A stretch of DNA of 64,000 bases from Candidatus Jingweiarchaeum tengchongense (lineage in GTDB: Archaea; Nanobdellota; Nanobdellia; Jingweiarchaeales; Jingweiarchaeaceae). A program made the translations under genes and the position numbers. The notes beneath the pieces were generated by a model, which was given only the letters and a program-made list of their open reading frames with translations, made no database searches and was not told the origin of the DNA. The stretch spans positions 124,001-188,000 of the forward strand of contig JAPDLJ010000001.1 of assembly GCA_025920705.1 (NCBI GenBank), written 5' to 3'. Below, piece after piece: positions 50,769 to 59,555 of this stretch. Each line of letters starts with the position of its first letter. Positions within the stretch are counted from its first letter, which is position 1.

Positions 50769-51047
50769 TTAAAATTCCTCTGTCAATCTAGTAACATCGT
50801 CAACGCTAACATCACTTATTCCTTTTATCTTCCTTATTTCCTCCTCTATTTTCTCAGTTCCACCCTTTGATTCATCCATTATAAATGTAAATACGATCGC
50901 ATTTATACCATATGCAATTGGTTGTATTCTTATATTTGCTATTTTACCGTGTTTATTTAGTATCTGTCTTGTTGCTTCCCCAATCTCTTCAAGTTTTATA
51001 TTTGGATTTTCCGGAAGTATTTTTAGTGTGACTGCAACTTGCGCCAT
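50769..51047 (-). CDS. Elongation factor 1-beta (aEF-1B)
   Basis: This 92-residue protein reads MAQVAVTLKILPENPNIKLE, then IQPIAYGINAIVFTFIMDE and KIKGISDVSVDDVTRL, the archaeal guanine-nucleotide exchange factor of EF-1alpha. It lies 4 nt after the acetyltransferase gene. The zinc-ribbon gene usually paired with aEF-1beta in archaea is one gene further up. Confidence 0.94.
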   Translation of the reverse strand: MAQVAVTLKILPENPNIKLEEIGEATRQILNKHGKIANIRIQPIAYGINAIVFTFIMDESKGGTEKIEEEIRKIKGISDVSVDDVTRLTEEF

Positions 51048-51051
51048 TTAT

Positions 51052-51591
51052 TCACCCCATTTTCTTTAGTGGAAGTTCCATCACGATTTGATTAATGTAT
51101 TTACCTTTATAAAATATTCTATTTTTTAATACGGCAACCCTCTTAAACCCTATTTTTTCATATACATGCTGCGCTACTTTGTTATTAGCATAAACAGTCA
51201 AATACAACAACTTCAGATCTCTATCTTTCTTTGCTAATTTTATAATTGCTCTTATCATCTCCTTACCAATTCCTAAGTTTCTATATTCTCTAATCACGGA
51301 CACGCCAAGTTCACCAGTATGTTTCTCCCTAAAACGACCCTTTCTTATTTCAACTGCACCAATTATTTTTCCATCAATCTCAGCAACTAAATATATCTTT
51401 CTTTTTTTATTTATGTCTTCAATAACGCCCTTCAACCACTTTCTCTCCTCTTTAAATGTCATTCTACGGTTGCAGAGTATTGGTGCATCTTCTCTTACCA
51501 GAGAGTTGATAAAATTTAGAAGTCCTTTGACATCACTCATCTTCGGTTTTCTCAGAACAACTTTTCTTCCATCCTTTGCTTTTATTATCAT
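51052..51591 (-). CDS. GNAT-family N-acetyltransferase
   Basis: This protein of about 179 residues starts at the ATG at 51591, which immediately follows the stop of the zinc-ribbon gene (TGAAATG). A longer frame to 51627 would overlap it. GNAT features are YLVAEIDGKIIGAVEIRK, then LGVSVIREYRNLGIGKEM (the acetyl-CoA loop, R-x2-G-x-G) and NKVAQHVYEKIGFKRVAVLK. It resembles RimI/YhbS-type protein acetyltransferases. Its place between two translation genes hints at a ribosomal or factor substrate. Confidence 0.85.
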   Translation of the reverse strand: MIIKAKDGRKVVLRKPKMSDVKGLLNFINSLVREDAPILCNRRMTFKEERKWLKGVIEDINKKRKIYLVAEIDGKIIGAVEIRKGRFREKHTGELGVSVIREYRNLGIGKEMIRAIIKLAKKDRDLKLLYLTVYANNKVAQHVYEKIGFKRVAVLKNRIFYKGKYINQIVMELPLKKMG

Positions 51592-51592
51592 T

Positions 51593-51763
51593 TCATGGAC
51601 CTGTAAAATGGCATTCTGGACACTCATATGGAACTGCTAAAATTCTGCATTTGCCACATCTCACTATCTTGGTCTTTCCACAATTTGGGCAATTAAATAT
51701 TGTTGAATTTTCAACCGTACTTATGTCTGTTTTGCATGTACTACAGTATTCTTTGCTTCTCAT
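51593..51763 (-). CDS. Archaeal zinc-ribbon RNA-binding protein
   Basis: This 56-residue minus-strand ORF reads MRSKEYCSTCKTDISTVENS, then FNCPNCGKTKIVRCGKC and YECPECHFTGP. Four CxxC pairs make two zinc ribbons, the pattern of the small archaeal translation-linked protein normally found beside aEF-1beta. It leads an operon with the acetyltransferase and aEF-1beta. Confidence 0.85.
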   Translation of the reverse strand: MRSKEYCSTCKTDISTVENSTIFNCPNCGKTKIVRCGKCRILAVPYECPECHFTGP

Positions 51764-51808
51764 CTGCCTAAAAAAAGCTTTTATTGTTTAAAAGTTTTTC
51801 TAAAATAG

Positions 51809-52159
51809 ATGAAACAAGTAATTGTAATAAGAAGTGACTTAAAATTAAGTAGGGGTAAGGCTTGTGTACAAGTGGCTCACGCATCATTAGTTAGTGCTTT
51901 AAAGGTACAAAAGAAGAATGAAAAACTATTCAAAAAATGGTTATTAGATGGACAAAAAAAAGTAGTACTAAAAGTAAGGGGTGAAAAGGAGCTCTTAGAG
52001 ATCTATGAAAAGGCAAGGGAAAATGATTTGGTTTGTGAAGTAATAAGGGATGCTGGGCTCACAGAGTTAGAACCTGGAACAATCACGTGTATTGGGATAG
52101 GCCCTGATGAAGAAAAAAAGATAGATAAGATAACTGGCAGCTTACCGCTTTTAAAATAA
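51809..52159 (+). CDS. pth2: Peptidyl-tRNA hydrolase, Pth2 family
   Basis: This 116-residue protein reads MKQVIVIRSDLKLSRGKACV, then QVAHASLVSA and VIRDAGLTELEPGTITCIGI, GPDEEKKIDKITGSLPLL. The Lys, His and Asp residues of the Pth2 active site are present (K18, H24, D at 81). It recycles peptidyl-tRNA dropped by ribosomes. It overlaps the convergent gene by 9 nt. Confidence 0.95.
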   Translation: MKQVIVIRSDLKLSRGKACVQVAHASLVSALKVQKKNEKLFKKWLLDGQKKVVLKVRGEKELLEIYEKARENDLVCEVIRDAGLTELEPGTITCIGIGPDEEKKIDKITGSLPLLK

Positions 52160-52786
52160 ACTTTCAAATAAATTTACCAATGAAAATTTTGCTCCAGGCC
52201 TCATTTCTTCAACTTTGTTTATTTTGTTTAAGTAAATATTTTTTTGCTGGTACTTAAGAAAATTATAATTTTTTAATCTTGCAAGTGTTTCAATTTCTTT
52301 GATTGGTATATTAAATAAAGGTCTTACAAGATTTCCATTTCTTGGTTTTATTTCATTGATCAAACTTAATTTTTTCTCAGCAAAGGCAATTATTAATTTT
52401 TCACAAGTATCCTCCAAACAATCGTTCAGGACGATTGTTTCTTTTGTCTTCCTTAATTTAAGGTTTTTTATTTCTTTAACCATCACACCATATTTTTTTG
52501 ATATTTCTTTTGCAACTTTGAGTGCTTTTTTTGTTGAAAGTAAGGTAAAACTTGTGTCTTTTCTTGATCCTAATAAATTAAATATGTGGAAGAAACAAAC
52601 AAAACTTGGAGCACTTCCATCAAAAATGAATGAAATTTTTTTATTGTTCAGCATCTTGTAGTGTTTGATATTTCTATTTATTCTCTTTCTCATTATTTTG
52701 ATGAAACAAGCATTACAAAAGTACTTTTTTAGATATGGGAGAAATATTTTTCCGTTTCTTTTTTCACAATTTCCACAAAAAATCAT
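52151..52786 (-). CDS. Degenerate TtuA/Ncs6-like protein lacking the PP-loop
   Basis: This 211-residue protein has an N-terminal zinc site C4-x2-C7...C24-x2-C27 followed by RKRINRNIKHYKMLNNKKISF, as in TtuA/Ncs6 tRNA thiolases. Where these have the ATP-binding SGGKDS, this protein has FDGSAPS. The later ...ETIVLNDCLEDTCEKLIIAF and KPRNGNLVRPLFNIPIKEIETLA parallel the helical region and the KPL segment of TtuA. The Fe-S cysteines in the middle and the C-terminal zinc finger are absent, and the protein is about 100 residues short. It is probably non-catalytic: a partner subunit or decaying copy. It is 1 nt from tyrS. Confidence 0.65.
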   Translation of the reverse strand: MIFCGNCEKRNGKIFLPYLKKYFCNACFIKIMRKRINRNIKHYKMLNNKKISFIFDGSAPSFVCFFHIFNLLGSRKDTSFTLLSTKKALKVAKEISKKYGVMVKEIKNLKLRKTKETIVLNDCLEDTCEKLIIAFAEKKLSLINEIKPRNGNLVRPLFNIPIKEIETLARLKNYNFLKYQQKNIYLNKINKVEEMRPGAKFSLVNLFESLF

Positions 52787-52787
52787 T

Positions 52788-53879
52788 TTATCTTGTAATT
52801 TCTTGTGTCTTTACAAACTCATAAAGCTCTCTTGCTTTTTTATCCTTCTCAAAATGTTCTCTTATTGGTCTTATCAATTCTTCCATTACATCAGAAACTG
52901 CGTTCTTCAAATCTTGGGGATGTAATTTTCCACTTAGAAAATCCTTTTCTAGTTTAGAATAATCAAAGTATTCAACATCTCCTCCAAATTTTGATGATCT
53001 CTTTATCAAAAATGAACTTTTTTTTCTAAATATGATGTATCTCACATATTCAAGGATTGGATTATTTTCAACTGTTTTTGGCGGGCAATAGGCATGCTGT
53101 ATTTTATTTCTAATTTCTTCGCTTGAATCGTGTACATACAAACAACTTTCAGGTATGCTTTTACTCATTTTACAACTTATTTGCTCTGATATTCGCTTAT
53201 CATCGTCGTAGAGAAAAATCTTTGATGGTTTTTTAAGACCCATCAACATATGGTGGTGTACAGCAACTGGCTTCCAAAGACCAAGTGATGGGCCAACTTC
53301 TCTTGCAAGTATGTTCGCGCGTCTTTGATCCATGCCTAACTGACATATGTCTGTTTTAAGTGTAAATATGTCTGCAACCTGCATTGCTGGATAGAACAAT
53401 TGTGATGATTCTTGAATTTCATCAATCTTTCTTCCCATGATCGTGAGACACCTAAGTATTCTTTTGAGTGTTGTTTTCTTTGCTACTTTTATTACTAGTT
53501 TCCAATAATCTGAATTTTTTACGATATCACTTGCCCAAATAACCTCAACTTTGTTTATGTCAATGCCTGCTGCCTTCCAGACTTCAATAAAATATTCACC
53601 TACTTTTCTTATCTTTTCTAAATCCCCACCCATCTTATTATTAATCCATGCATGCCAGTCAGCAAGTAGTAATTTAAATTTACAACCAGCATCCAACATG
53701 TCCTGTAATTTTATTGCCCGCAACAATGCGAAGTGAATTGGTGCTAATCCACTGGGCTCAAAACCATCATACGCAATCGGGTTGTTTTTCGTTTCTAAAA
53801 GCCTTCTAAGTTCTTCTTCAGTAATTATTTCTTCAGTTGGATCTTTTTTGATTAGTTCAATCCTTTCTTCAATGTCCAT
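52788..53879 (-). CDS. tyrS: Tyrosyl-tRNA synthetase, archaeal type
   Basis: This 363-residue class I synthetase has AYDGFEPSGLAPIHFAL (HIGH-like region), LLADWHAWINNKMGGDLEKI, TDICQLGMDQRRANILARE (Tyr pocket) and SCKMSKSIPES (KMSKS). The overall features are archaeal/eukaryotic TyrRS. A weak alternative is TrpRS, but the ADWHAW and GMDQRRANILAR segments favour Tyr. Confidence 0.9.
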   Translation of the reverse strand: MDIEERIELIKKDPTEEIITEEELRRLLETKNNPIAYDGFEPSGLAPIHFALLRAIKLQDMLDAGCKFKLLLADWHAWINNKMGGDLEKIRKVGEYFIEVWKAAGIDINKVEVIWASDIVKNSDYWKLVIKVAKKTTLKRILRCLTIMGRKIDEIQESSQLFYPAMQVADIFTLKTDICQLGMDQRRANILAREVGPSLGLWKPVAVHHHMLMGLKKPSKIFLYDDDKRISEQISCKMSKSIPESCLYVHDSSEEIRNKIQHAYCPPKTVENNPILEYVRYIIFRKKSSFLIKRSSKFGGDVEYFDYSKLEKDFLSGKLHPQDLKNAVSDVMEELIRPIREHFEKDKKARELYEFVKTQEITR

Positions 53880-53948
53880 AACTACACCTTTATTTAGGTA
53901 ATAAGTTCAAGAATAAAAATTTATTTACTTCTTTTATATTCTAGAAGT

Positions 53949-54959
53949 ATGATTGAAATAGATGGTTCAATTCTAGAAGGTGGAGGTCAAATAATTAGAA
54001 CTGCAATTGCTTTGTCCTGCATTACAAATAAACAAATACGTGTTTACAATATTAGGGCAAAAAGGGATAAACCTGGTTTGAGAGCACAACATTTACATGC
54101 GATAAAAGCTGCTTCTGAACTATGTAGTGCTGAAGTTGAAGGCTTAAAAATTGGTTCGATGGATATTAGATTTTTACCAGGTAAAATAAAAGGGAGAACA
54201 TTAAATATTGATATTGGCACTGCTGGCTCAATAAGCTTACTCCTCCAGTGTCTGATCCCAATATGTGTATTCGCGGATGACAAAGTAAGATTAAAGATAA
54301 GGGGAGGTACTGAGAACCTAAATGCGCCTTGTATTGATTATGTAAGATTTGTTATTTTACCTATGCTTGAGAAAATGGGTGTAAAGGTGAAAGTGAAATT
54401 ATTACGTAGGGGTTATTATCCGATGGGTGGTGGCTTCGTTGAGGTTTTCACTGAACCAGTGAATGATGGACAGCCACTAAATTTGGTTGACCAAGGAGAA
54501 CTGGTTGAAATTTTAGGAATATCAAATGCAAGTAATTACTTAAAAAAAGCCAATGTAGCTGAAAGACAGGAGAAAGCTGCAAGACAATTTCTGGTAAACA
54601 AATTTTTATGTCCTATTAAGATCAATGCAGAATATTGGAATTCGCTTTGCGCAGGATCAAGTATCACGCTTTGGGCAAAAACGAGCAGTGGTGCAATAAT
54701 TGGTGCTGATGCACTTGGAGAAAGAGGAAAAAGAAGCGAAGAAGTTGGGAAAGAAGTTGCAGAAAAATTGATAAGGGAAATAAAAAGTAACTCACCCGTT
54801 GATGTGCACTTGGCCGATAATTTGATATTATGGATCGCATTGTTTGGTGGTAAAATAAAAGTAAGTGAAATTTCACTGCACACAAAAACGAATATATTTA
54901 TATGTGAGGAAATACTTGGAAAAAAATTCAAGTTGGACGGGAATGTGATAGAATGTTAG
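53949..54959 (+). CDS. rtcA: RNA 3'-terminal phosphate cyclase RtcA
   Basis: This 336-residue protein starts MIEIDGSILEGGGQIIRTAI, the RtcA signature. It continues with RAKRDKPGLRAQHLHAIKA, GTAGSISLLLQCLIP and, near the end, PVDVHLADNLILW with the His that takes AMP. It converts RNA 3'-phosphate to a 2',3'-cyclic phosphate, a form RtcB can ligate. It overlaps the DHH gene downstream by 7 nt. Confidence 0.95.
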   Translation: MIEIDGSILEGGGQIIRTAIALSCITNKQIRVYNIRAKRDKPGLRAQHLHAIKAASELCSAEVEGLKIGSMDIRFLPGKIKGRTLNIDIGTAGSISLLLQCLIPICVFADDKVRLKIRGGTENLNAPCIDYVRFVILPMLEKMGVKVKVKLLRRGYYPMGGGFVEVFTEPVNDGQPLNLVDQGELVEILGISNASNYLKKANVAERQEKAARQFLVNKFLCPIKINAEYWNSLCAGSSITLWAKTSSGAIIGADALGERGKRSEEVGKEVAEKLIREIKSNSPVDVHLADNLILWIALFGGKIKVSEISLHTKTNIFICEEILGKKFKLDGNVIEC

Positions 54960-56044
54960 ATTTATTTGAAAAGATAAAAAGAGAACTTGAGGGAAAAGAA
55001 ATCGTTGTGTTTTACCATATAGATACAGATGGAATTTGTAGTGCGAAAATACTGAACGTGGCAATTAAATCACTGGGTGGAAGTGTAAAGAAATTTTTAC
55101 CTTGTTCTCCCGAGAAATTATCAAAAAGATTGAAGATGGAAAAATCTAATATTTTGTTTGTTGTTGATTTACCTTTCGACAAACTTGAAAATGAATCGAA
55201 AACAACGAGTAAAAAAATCGTTATTTTTGATCACCATCCGAGAAGCAATGTCATTGATAATGATAATATTATATTGGTTGAGCCTAGTGATATTGATTTA
55301 GATGAATATTGTCCTGCTTCAAGATTGGTTTATGAATTTTTTTCAAAATTCATAAATATGGAAATAGTTGACTGGATTGCATGTACAGGAACAATCGGAG
55401 ATGGTGGTGCAAAATATTGGAGAGACTTTATCGAAAAAACATTGAAGAAATATAATTATACAACTGGGAAAGATGAGAACTTCAATGACACATTTTTTGG
55501 TAACATTGATAAAATCATTGGATCGGGTAGAATATACAGAGGAGAAACTGGTGCAAGTGAGATACTGGATGTATTATTAAAAAGTGAAACGATTGGTGAA
55601 TTTTTATCAAAATCAAAGAAGTTTATTGAATGGAAGGAAAGAATTGAAAAAAACTTAAAGGAAATGATTTTAAAATTTGATGTAAGAAAAGAGGAGTATA
55701 AGGAAATTGAACTCTGTTTCTTTGAGATTGAAAACCCAAAATATAATATTGGTTCTGCACTTGCAAGTATGCTCAGTTATAAATTTCCAAATTTAACAAT
55801 CGTATTAATTGTTGAGAAAAGGAACTTTGCAACGGTGAATTTGAGAAGGTACGATGGGAAGATTGACTTAAATGTATTGGTAAGGGAAGCGATAAGAAAC
55901 ATCCCAAAAGCAAGTGGTGGAGGTCATAAGCAGGCGAGTGGTGCAACGATGTTAAAAGGTGATGTGAAAAAATTCAAACAGAGAATAATTGAATTATTGA
56001 AAAATTTTTATTTAGAAGAGAGCGCCAATAAGCAAAATCAATGA
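54953..56044 (+). CDS. DHH-family phosphoesterase (RecJ/GAN-like)
   Basis: This 363-residue protein has VFYHIDTDGICSAKIL (residues 21-36), VVDLPFD, VIFDHHPRSN (the DHH motif), WIACTGTIGDGG and, in the DHHA1 domain, ASGGGHKQASGATML. This arrangement is found in RecJ nucleases, the archaeal GINS-associated nuclease and oligoribonucleases. It overlaps rtcA, suggesting an RNA-end role as an alternative to DNA repair. It overlaps the convergent MgtC-like gene by 33 nt. Confidence 0.83.
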   Translation: MLDLFEKIKRELEGKEIVVFYHIDTDGICSAKILNVAIKSLGGSVKKFLPCSPEKLSKRLKMEKSNILFVVDLPFDKLENESKTTSKKIVIFDHHPRSNVIDNDNIILVEPSDIDLDEYCPASRLVYEFFSKFINMEIVDWIACTGTIGDGGAKYWRDFIEKTLKKYNYTTGKDENFNDTFFGNIDKIIGSGRIYRGETGASEILDVLLKSETIGEFLSKSKKFIEWKERIEKNLKEMILKFDVRKEEYKEIELCFFEIENPKYNIGSALASMLSYKFPNLTIVLIVEKRNFATVNLRRYDGKIDLNVLVREAIRNIPKASGGGHKQASGATMLKGDVKKFKQRIIELLKNFYLEESANKQNQ

Positions 56045-57247
56045 AATGATAAGCGATGCGATTGTTACACTCTTTCTTAGATTTTTATTTTCAGAATATC
56101 TCACCCAAAAAAATTTGTTTAACGTGGCTGATGAGCAGGCAATTAAGATCAACTTGCCAGCCGTTTCTATATCAATTATACCTTTTGCTGCTATTAACGC
56201 AGTACTTGCAACGACAGGACTAGAAGCGATGAATCCAGCGATAAATGAGATTAAATATAAAATATTTAATGATAAATTTTCACTTACGAATCCCATTATC
56301 AATGTCACAAAGAGGAAAAGAAGTGCAAATTTTAATGCAAACATAATTGAAAATGGTGAATGAATATTCACCTTTAACTTTGTTTTTGTTTTGATTGCTT
56401 TATAACAAAGCAATATCGCAATGATGATTGCGATTGAAGCTGGTAGAACAAAATTTCTTAGAATAAATAAAGAGCCATAGACAATCGGTGCGATGATGAT
56501 TCTATTCAAGATCATTGAAGCATTTGCCAGTATAATTCCGACAAATGCCTCATTCTCAATTCTAACATCTTTACTTTTTTCAGCGATTTTTTGTACCGTG
56601 GCTTCACTATTTATGAATCCGCCAAATATACCTGTAAGTATCAATTTGTTTTCTCCGTAACTCTTAAGTATGATGTATGTAACAAATTCTAGGAAGCTTA
56701 TTAAGACAACGACAAGCCAAAACTGTTTTGGATTTATAAAACTTATTGTTGTGTCTGGAAGAAAAGGAAATATCACAAAAGCAACAATTGCAAATTTAAT
56801 TGCATTTAAGATTTCTTCTCTTGTTAAGCCACGTACAAAACCATGTAGCTCTTCTTTAATTGCTAGAAAAGCAGTCATAATAATTGCGCTCGTCACTGCG
56901 ATTCCATATTCACCGATTCCAGCTAAGAAACCGACAATAAAAACAATTGGCATTGCCACATATGTTGTTGCACCAGTGAATTTATAAACAATCGCTCTTG
57001 TTATAAACGCAACCGTTGAAATCACTAACACTGTGGCGATACCAATTGCCAATGCACTTGTTATACCAATGGTATCAGATATAATTGCAAATAGAAAACC
57101 TAAAAGTGCGAGTAATATTGAAGTTCTTATCCCAAATATCACAATTTTCTTTTCAACTTCTTTTTTATATTCTCTTTCGATCCCGATCAAACATCCAAGC
57201 GCTAATGTCAAAACAAGTTTCTCAGCGATGTTTGCAAGTGCTACCAT
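56012..57247 (-). CDS. MgtC/SapB-family membrane protein with DUF4010 domain
   Basis: This 411-residue protein has about 12 hydrophobic spans. The first 140 residues match MgtC: LTLALGCLIGIEREYKKEVE and GIRTSILLALLGFLFAI. The rest resembles DUF4010 (KFAIVAFVIFPFLPD, then LTGIFGGFINSEATV and AGFIASSPVVASTALIAAKG). This family is predicted to act in metal or ion homeostasis, but its substrate is not established. Confidence 0.8.
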   Translation of the reverse strand: MVALANIAEKLVLTLALGCLIGIEREYKKEVEKKIVIFGIRTSILLALLGFLFAIISDTIGITSALAIGIATVLVISTVAFITRAIVYKFTGATTYVAMPIVFIVGFLAGIGEYGIAVTSAIIMTAFLAIKEELHGFVRGLTREEILNAIKFAIVAFVIFPFLPDTTISFINPKQFWLVVVLISFLEFVTYIILKSYGENKLILTGIFGGFINSEATVQKIAEKSKDVRIENEAFVGIILANASMILNRIIIAPIVYGSLFILRNFVLPASIAIIIAILLCYKAIKTKTKLKVNIHSPFSIMFALKFALLFLFVTLIMGFVSENLSLNILYLISFIAGFIASSPVVASTALIAAKGIIDIETAGKLILIACSSATLNKFFWVRYSENKNLRKSVTIASLIISLILLIGALF

Positions 57248-57322
57248 ATTTTATTAAAGAAAATCAAAATTTTTATACTTATGTAACAAAGCTAATAAAT
57301 CTACAATTAATTAAGAAAGTTG

Positions 57323-57571
57323 ATGGAATACGATATTGAATTAAAAAAAATTAAAAATGAAATTAAAAAAGCGAAAAGGATTTTGATACAGCTTCCAGAA
57401 GGAATTAGGAATAATGCATGTAAAATTGCTTGTGAAATTGAAAAAGAGAGAAAAATCGTATTTATATGGGCTGGTAGTTGCTTTGGCGCATGTGACATAC
57501 CAAATATACCTAAGAAGTTTGGAATTGACTTATTAATACATTTTGGACATAGTAAATTAAGGGGTGGGAGT
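57323..57571 (+). pseudogene. dph2: Truncated dph2 (diphthamide synthase, N-terminal domain only)
   Basis: The first 83 residues match Dph2's first domain: KRILIQLPEGIRNNACKIA, then FIWAGSCFGACDIPN (with the first cluster-ligand Cys) and IDLLIHFGHS. Dph2 is normally about 340 residues, with two further domains each supplying a Cys. Here homology stops after FGHS, and within a few codons the same frame reads an RNase HII start (KKKETICGIDEAGR). A deletion appears to have joined dph2 to rnhB, so the radical-SAM enzyme cannot be complete. Confidence 0.7.
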
Positions 57572-58280
57572 TTGGTTCTGAAAAAGAAAGAAACGATTTG
57601 CGGCATTGATGAGGCTGGTAGAAAGTTAAACAATGTTTAACTTACCAAAAGGCCCTCTGATCGGAAGTCTGTACATTTGTGGAATTTTAGTAGAAAAAGA
57701 TCGAATTAAAGAGTTAAAAAATATTGGTGTAAAGGATTCAAAAGAACTAAAAAAGAATGAAAGAGAAGAATTGGAATCAAAAATTAAGAAAATTGCAAAG
57801 GATTTTAAGATAGTCAAAATTACGCCAAAAGAAATAGACGAAAGGGCTTCTGTTGGTATGAACTTAAATCATTTAGAAGCAATAAAAATGGCTGAAATTA
57901 TAAATACGTTGAAACCGGACGTGGCAATCATTGATTGTCCATCACATAACACAAATGCGTTCAAGAAATTTTTGGAAAAATATCTTGAGCATAAATGTAA
58001 ACTAAAAGTCGAAAATTATGCAGATGAAAGTTATGTTACTGTTGGAGCTGCTTCAATTCTAGCAAAAGTGGAAAGAGACCGGGAGATTGAAAAAATCAGT
58101 AAAGAGTTAGGGATAGAATTGTACAATGGTTATCCGAATGATGAAAAAGCATTAGAATTGGTAAAAAATCTTGAGAAAATTCCTGGTGCTAGGAAATACA
58201 TAAGAAGCAGTTGGTACACATACAAAAGAATAGAAGAAGAAAAAAATTTAAGGAAACAAAAGAAGATTCTGGATTTCTAA
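57572..58280 (+). pseudogene. rnhB: Ribonuclease HII interrupted by a 28-nt insertion in the active-site motif
   Basis: RNase HII removes RNA from RNA-DNA hybrids. The first frame ends ETICGIDEAGR then KLNNV and a stop at 57640. The second frame, open from 57633, gives KGPLIGSLYICGILV and the rest of the enzyme, including AIIDCPSHNT and ENYADESYVTVGAASI. Deleting 57623-57650 exactly restores GIDEAGRGPLIGS, with both N-terminal acidic residues in frame and a normal total length of about 226. No ATG precedes the motif, and TTG at 57572 is the best start. This is a broken gene, or one repaired by splicing or recoding. Confidence 0.75.
57623..57650 (+). other. 28-nt hairpin-bearing insertion in rnhB
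   Basis: AAGTTAAAC-AAT-GTTTAACTT (57623-57643) is a perfect 9-bp hairpin with a 3-nt loop, followed by ACCAAAA. An extended fold pairs TGGTA (57616-57620) with TACCA (57643-57647), leaving a GAA bulge. The segment's removal restores the conserved RNase HII motif with no other change. Confidence 0.7.
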
Positions 58281-58343
58281 GCATTGGAAAATTGGTAACG
58301 CCATCAAAATATTTTAAATATTTACTGCTATTCATTAATTGGT

Positions 58344-59555
58344 ATGAAAATAAAATTTGCACATATCGGGGATACACATATTGGTGCAAGTAATTTCAAG
58401 CTAAGGGAGAGGGAAGAGGATTTTGAAAGGGCATTTGAAATAGCTGTAGACAAAATAATAGAAGAAAAAGTAGACTTTGTAATACATAGTGGAGATCTAT
58501 TTGATAGGGGGAGACCTTCACTCAAAACTTTTTTATTTTGTTTGGAACAATTAAAGCGATTAAAAAAAGCGAATATCCCAGTTTTTATCGTTCCAGGGTC
58601 CCATGACATCAGCACTGAAGGCACATCAATCTCGATCTTTGAAAGAGTTGATTTGATCAAGGATGTTTCTTCAAGGGAATTCTTTGAAATGGGTGAGGAA
58701 AAGAGTAATTTCAGTGGAATGATGTTTGAAATCAAAGGGAACAAAGTTTTCATCTGCGGTTTGCCAGGAAGAAGAGCAAGGATTAATGAAATCTATGAAA
58801 AATTTTATGTGGATTTACCAAAGGATGCATACAAGATATTTGTGTTTCACCATATTATTTCTGATATCCCAAATTCTGTGCCATTCAGTGATATCGCAAC
58901 TTCTCAGTTACCTAAGGGTTTTGATTATTATGCTGGTGGTCATTGGCATTCAAGATTTGAAATGAAATATAACAGTCATTTAATTGTCTATCCTGGATCA
59001 CTTGAATATTGCGATGTAAGAGAAATGGAATCAGATGCTGAAAAGGGTTTTTATATCGTGGAAGTTGATAATGGAAAAACAAGCTTAAAATGGATTAAAG
59101 TGAAAGTAAGAAAGATTATGGTGAGGAAATTAAACTGCAACAATTTAAGCGCTCATGAAGCGACTGAAAATTGTTTAAAATTGATAAGAGAAGAGGCAAA
59201 AAACCTAGAAAATGGCGTTCTCATACTAAAACTTGAAGGTAGATTAAAGAGTGGTAGCAGAGGAGAAATAGATAGGACAATAATAGAAAAAGTATCAAAG
59301 GAATTTGGTGTATTGATAACACAGGTTTATGTATCTGACTTACTTGACCCCACTTCAGCAATCTCTATTGACATTAGATCGAAAAGTTTAGAACAAATAG
59401 AACAAGAATATCTCGAAAGGCAGAAATATGATACGAAGATGATAAAAGTTGCAAGGGAACTCATTTCAATCCTTGGGCAAGAACTTGGTGGAGATGAAAT
59501 AGAGAGAGAAGTAAATAAGGCCTGCGAAATAATAGAAAAGGAGATACTTCAATGA
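58344..59555 (+). CDS. mre11: DNA double-strand break repair nuclease Mre11
   Basis: This 403-residue protein has KFAHIGDTHIGAS (D10, H12), VIHSGDLFDRGRPS, VPGSHDIS (usually GNHD, so Ser replaces Asn), FHHIISD and YYAGGHWHSRF, the complete Mre11 metal site. The C-terminal part (about 300-400) is the capping and Rad50-binding region. The gene overlaps rad50 by 4 nt (ATGA). HerA and NurA genes, often adjacent in archaea, are absent. Confidence 0.93.
   Translation: MKIKFAHIGDTHIGASNFKLREREEDFERAFEIAVDKIIEEKVDFVIHSGDLFDRGRPSLKTFLFCLEQLKRLKKANIPVFIVPGSHDISTEGTSISIFERVDLIKDVSSREFFEMGEEKSNFSGMMFEIKGNKVFICGLPGRRARINEIYEKFYVDLPKDAYKIFVFHHIISDIPNSVPFSDIATSQLPKGFDYYAGGHWHSRFEMKYNSHLIVYPGSLEYCDVREMESDAEKGFYIVEVDNGKTSLKWIKVKVRKIMVRKLNCNNLSAHEATENCLKLIREEAKNLENGVLILKLEGRLKSGSRGEIDRTIIEKVSKEFGVLITQVYVSDLLDPTSAISIDIRSKSLEQIEQEYLERQKYDTKMIKVARELISILGQELGGDEIEREVNKACEIIEKEILQ

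Noticed and set aside
57616-57653. Canonical bulge-helix-bulge intron in rnhB
   Set aside because: A GAA bulge and flanking helices exist, but the required 4-bp central helix with a second 3-nt bulge at the 3' site cannot be drawn. The splicing idea is kept only as one option.
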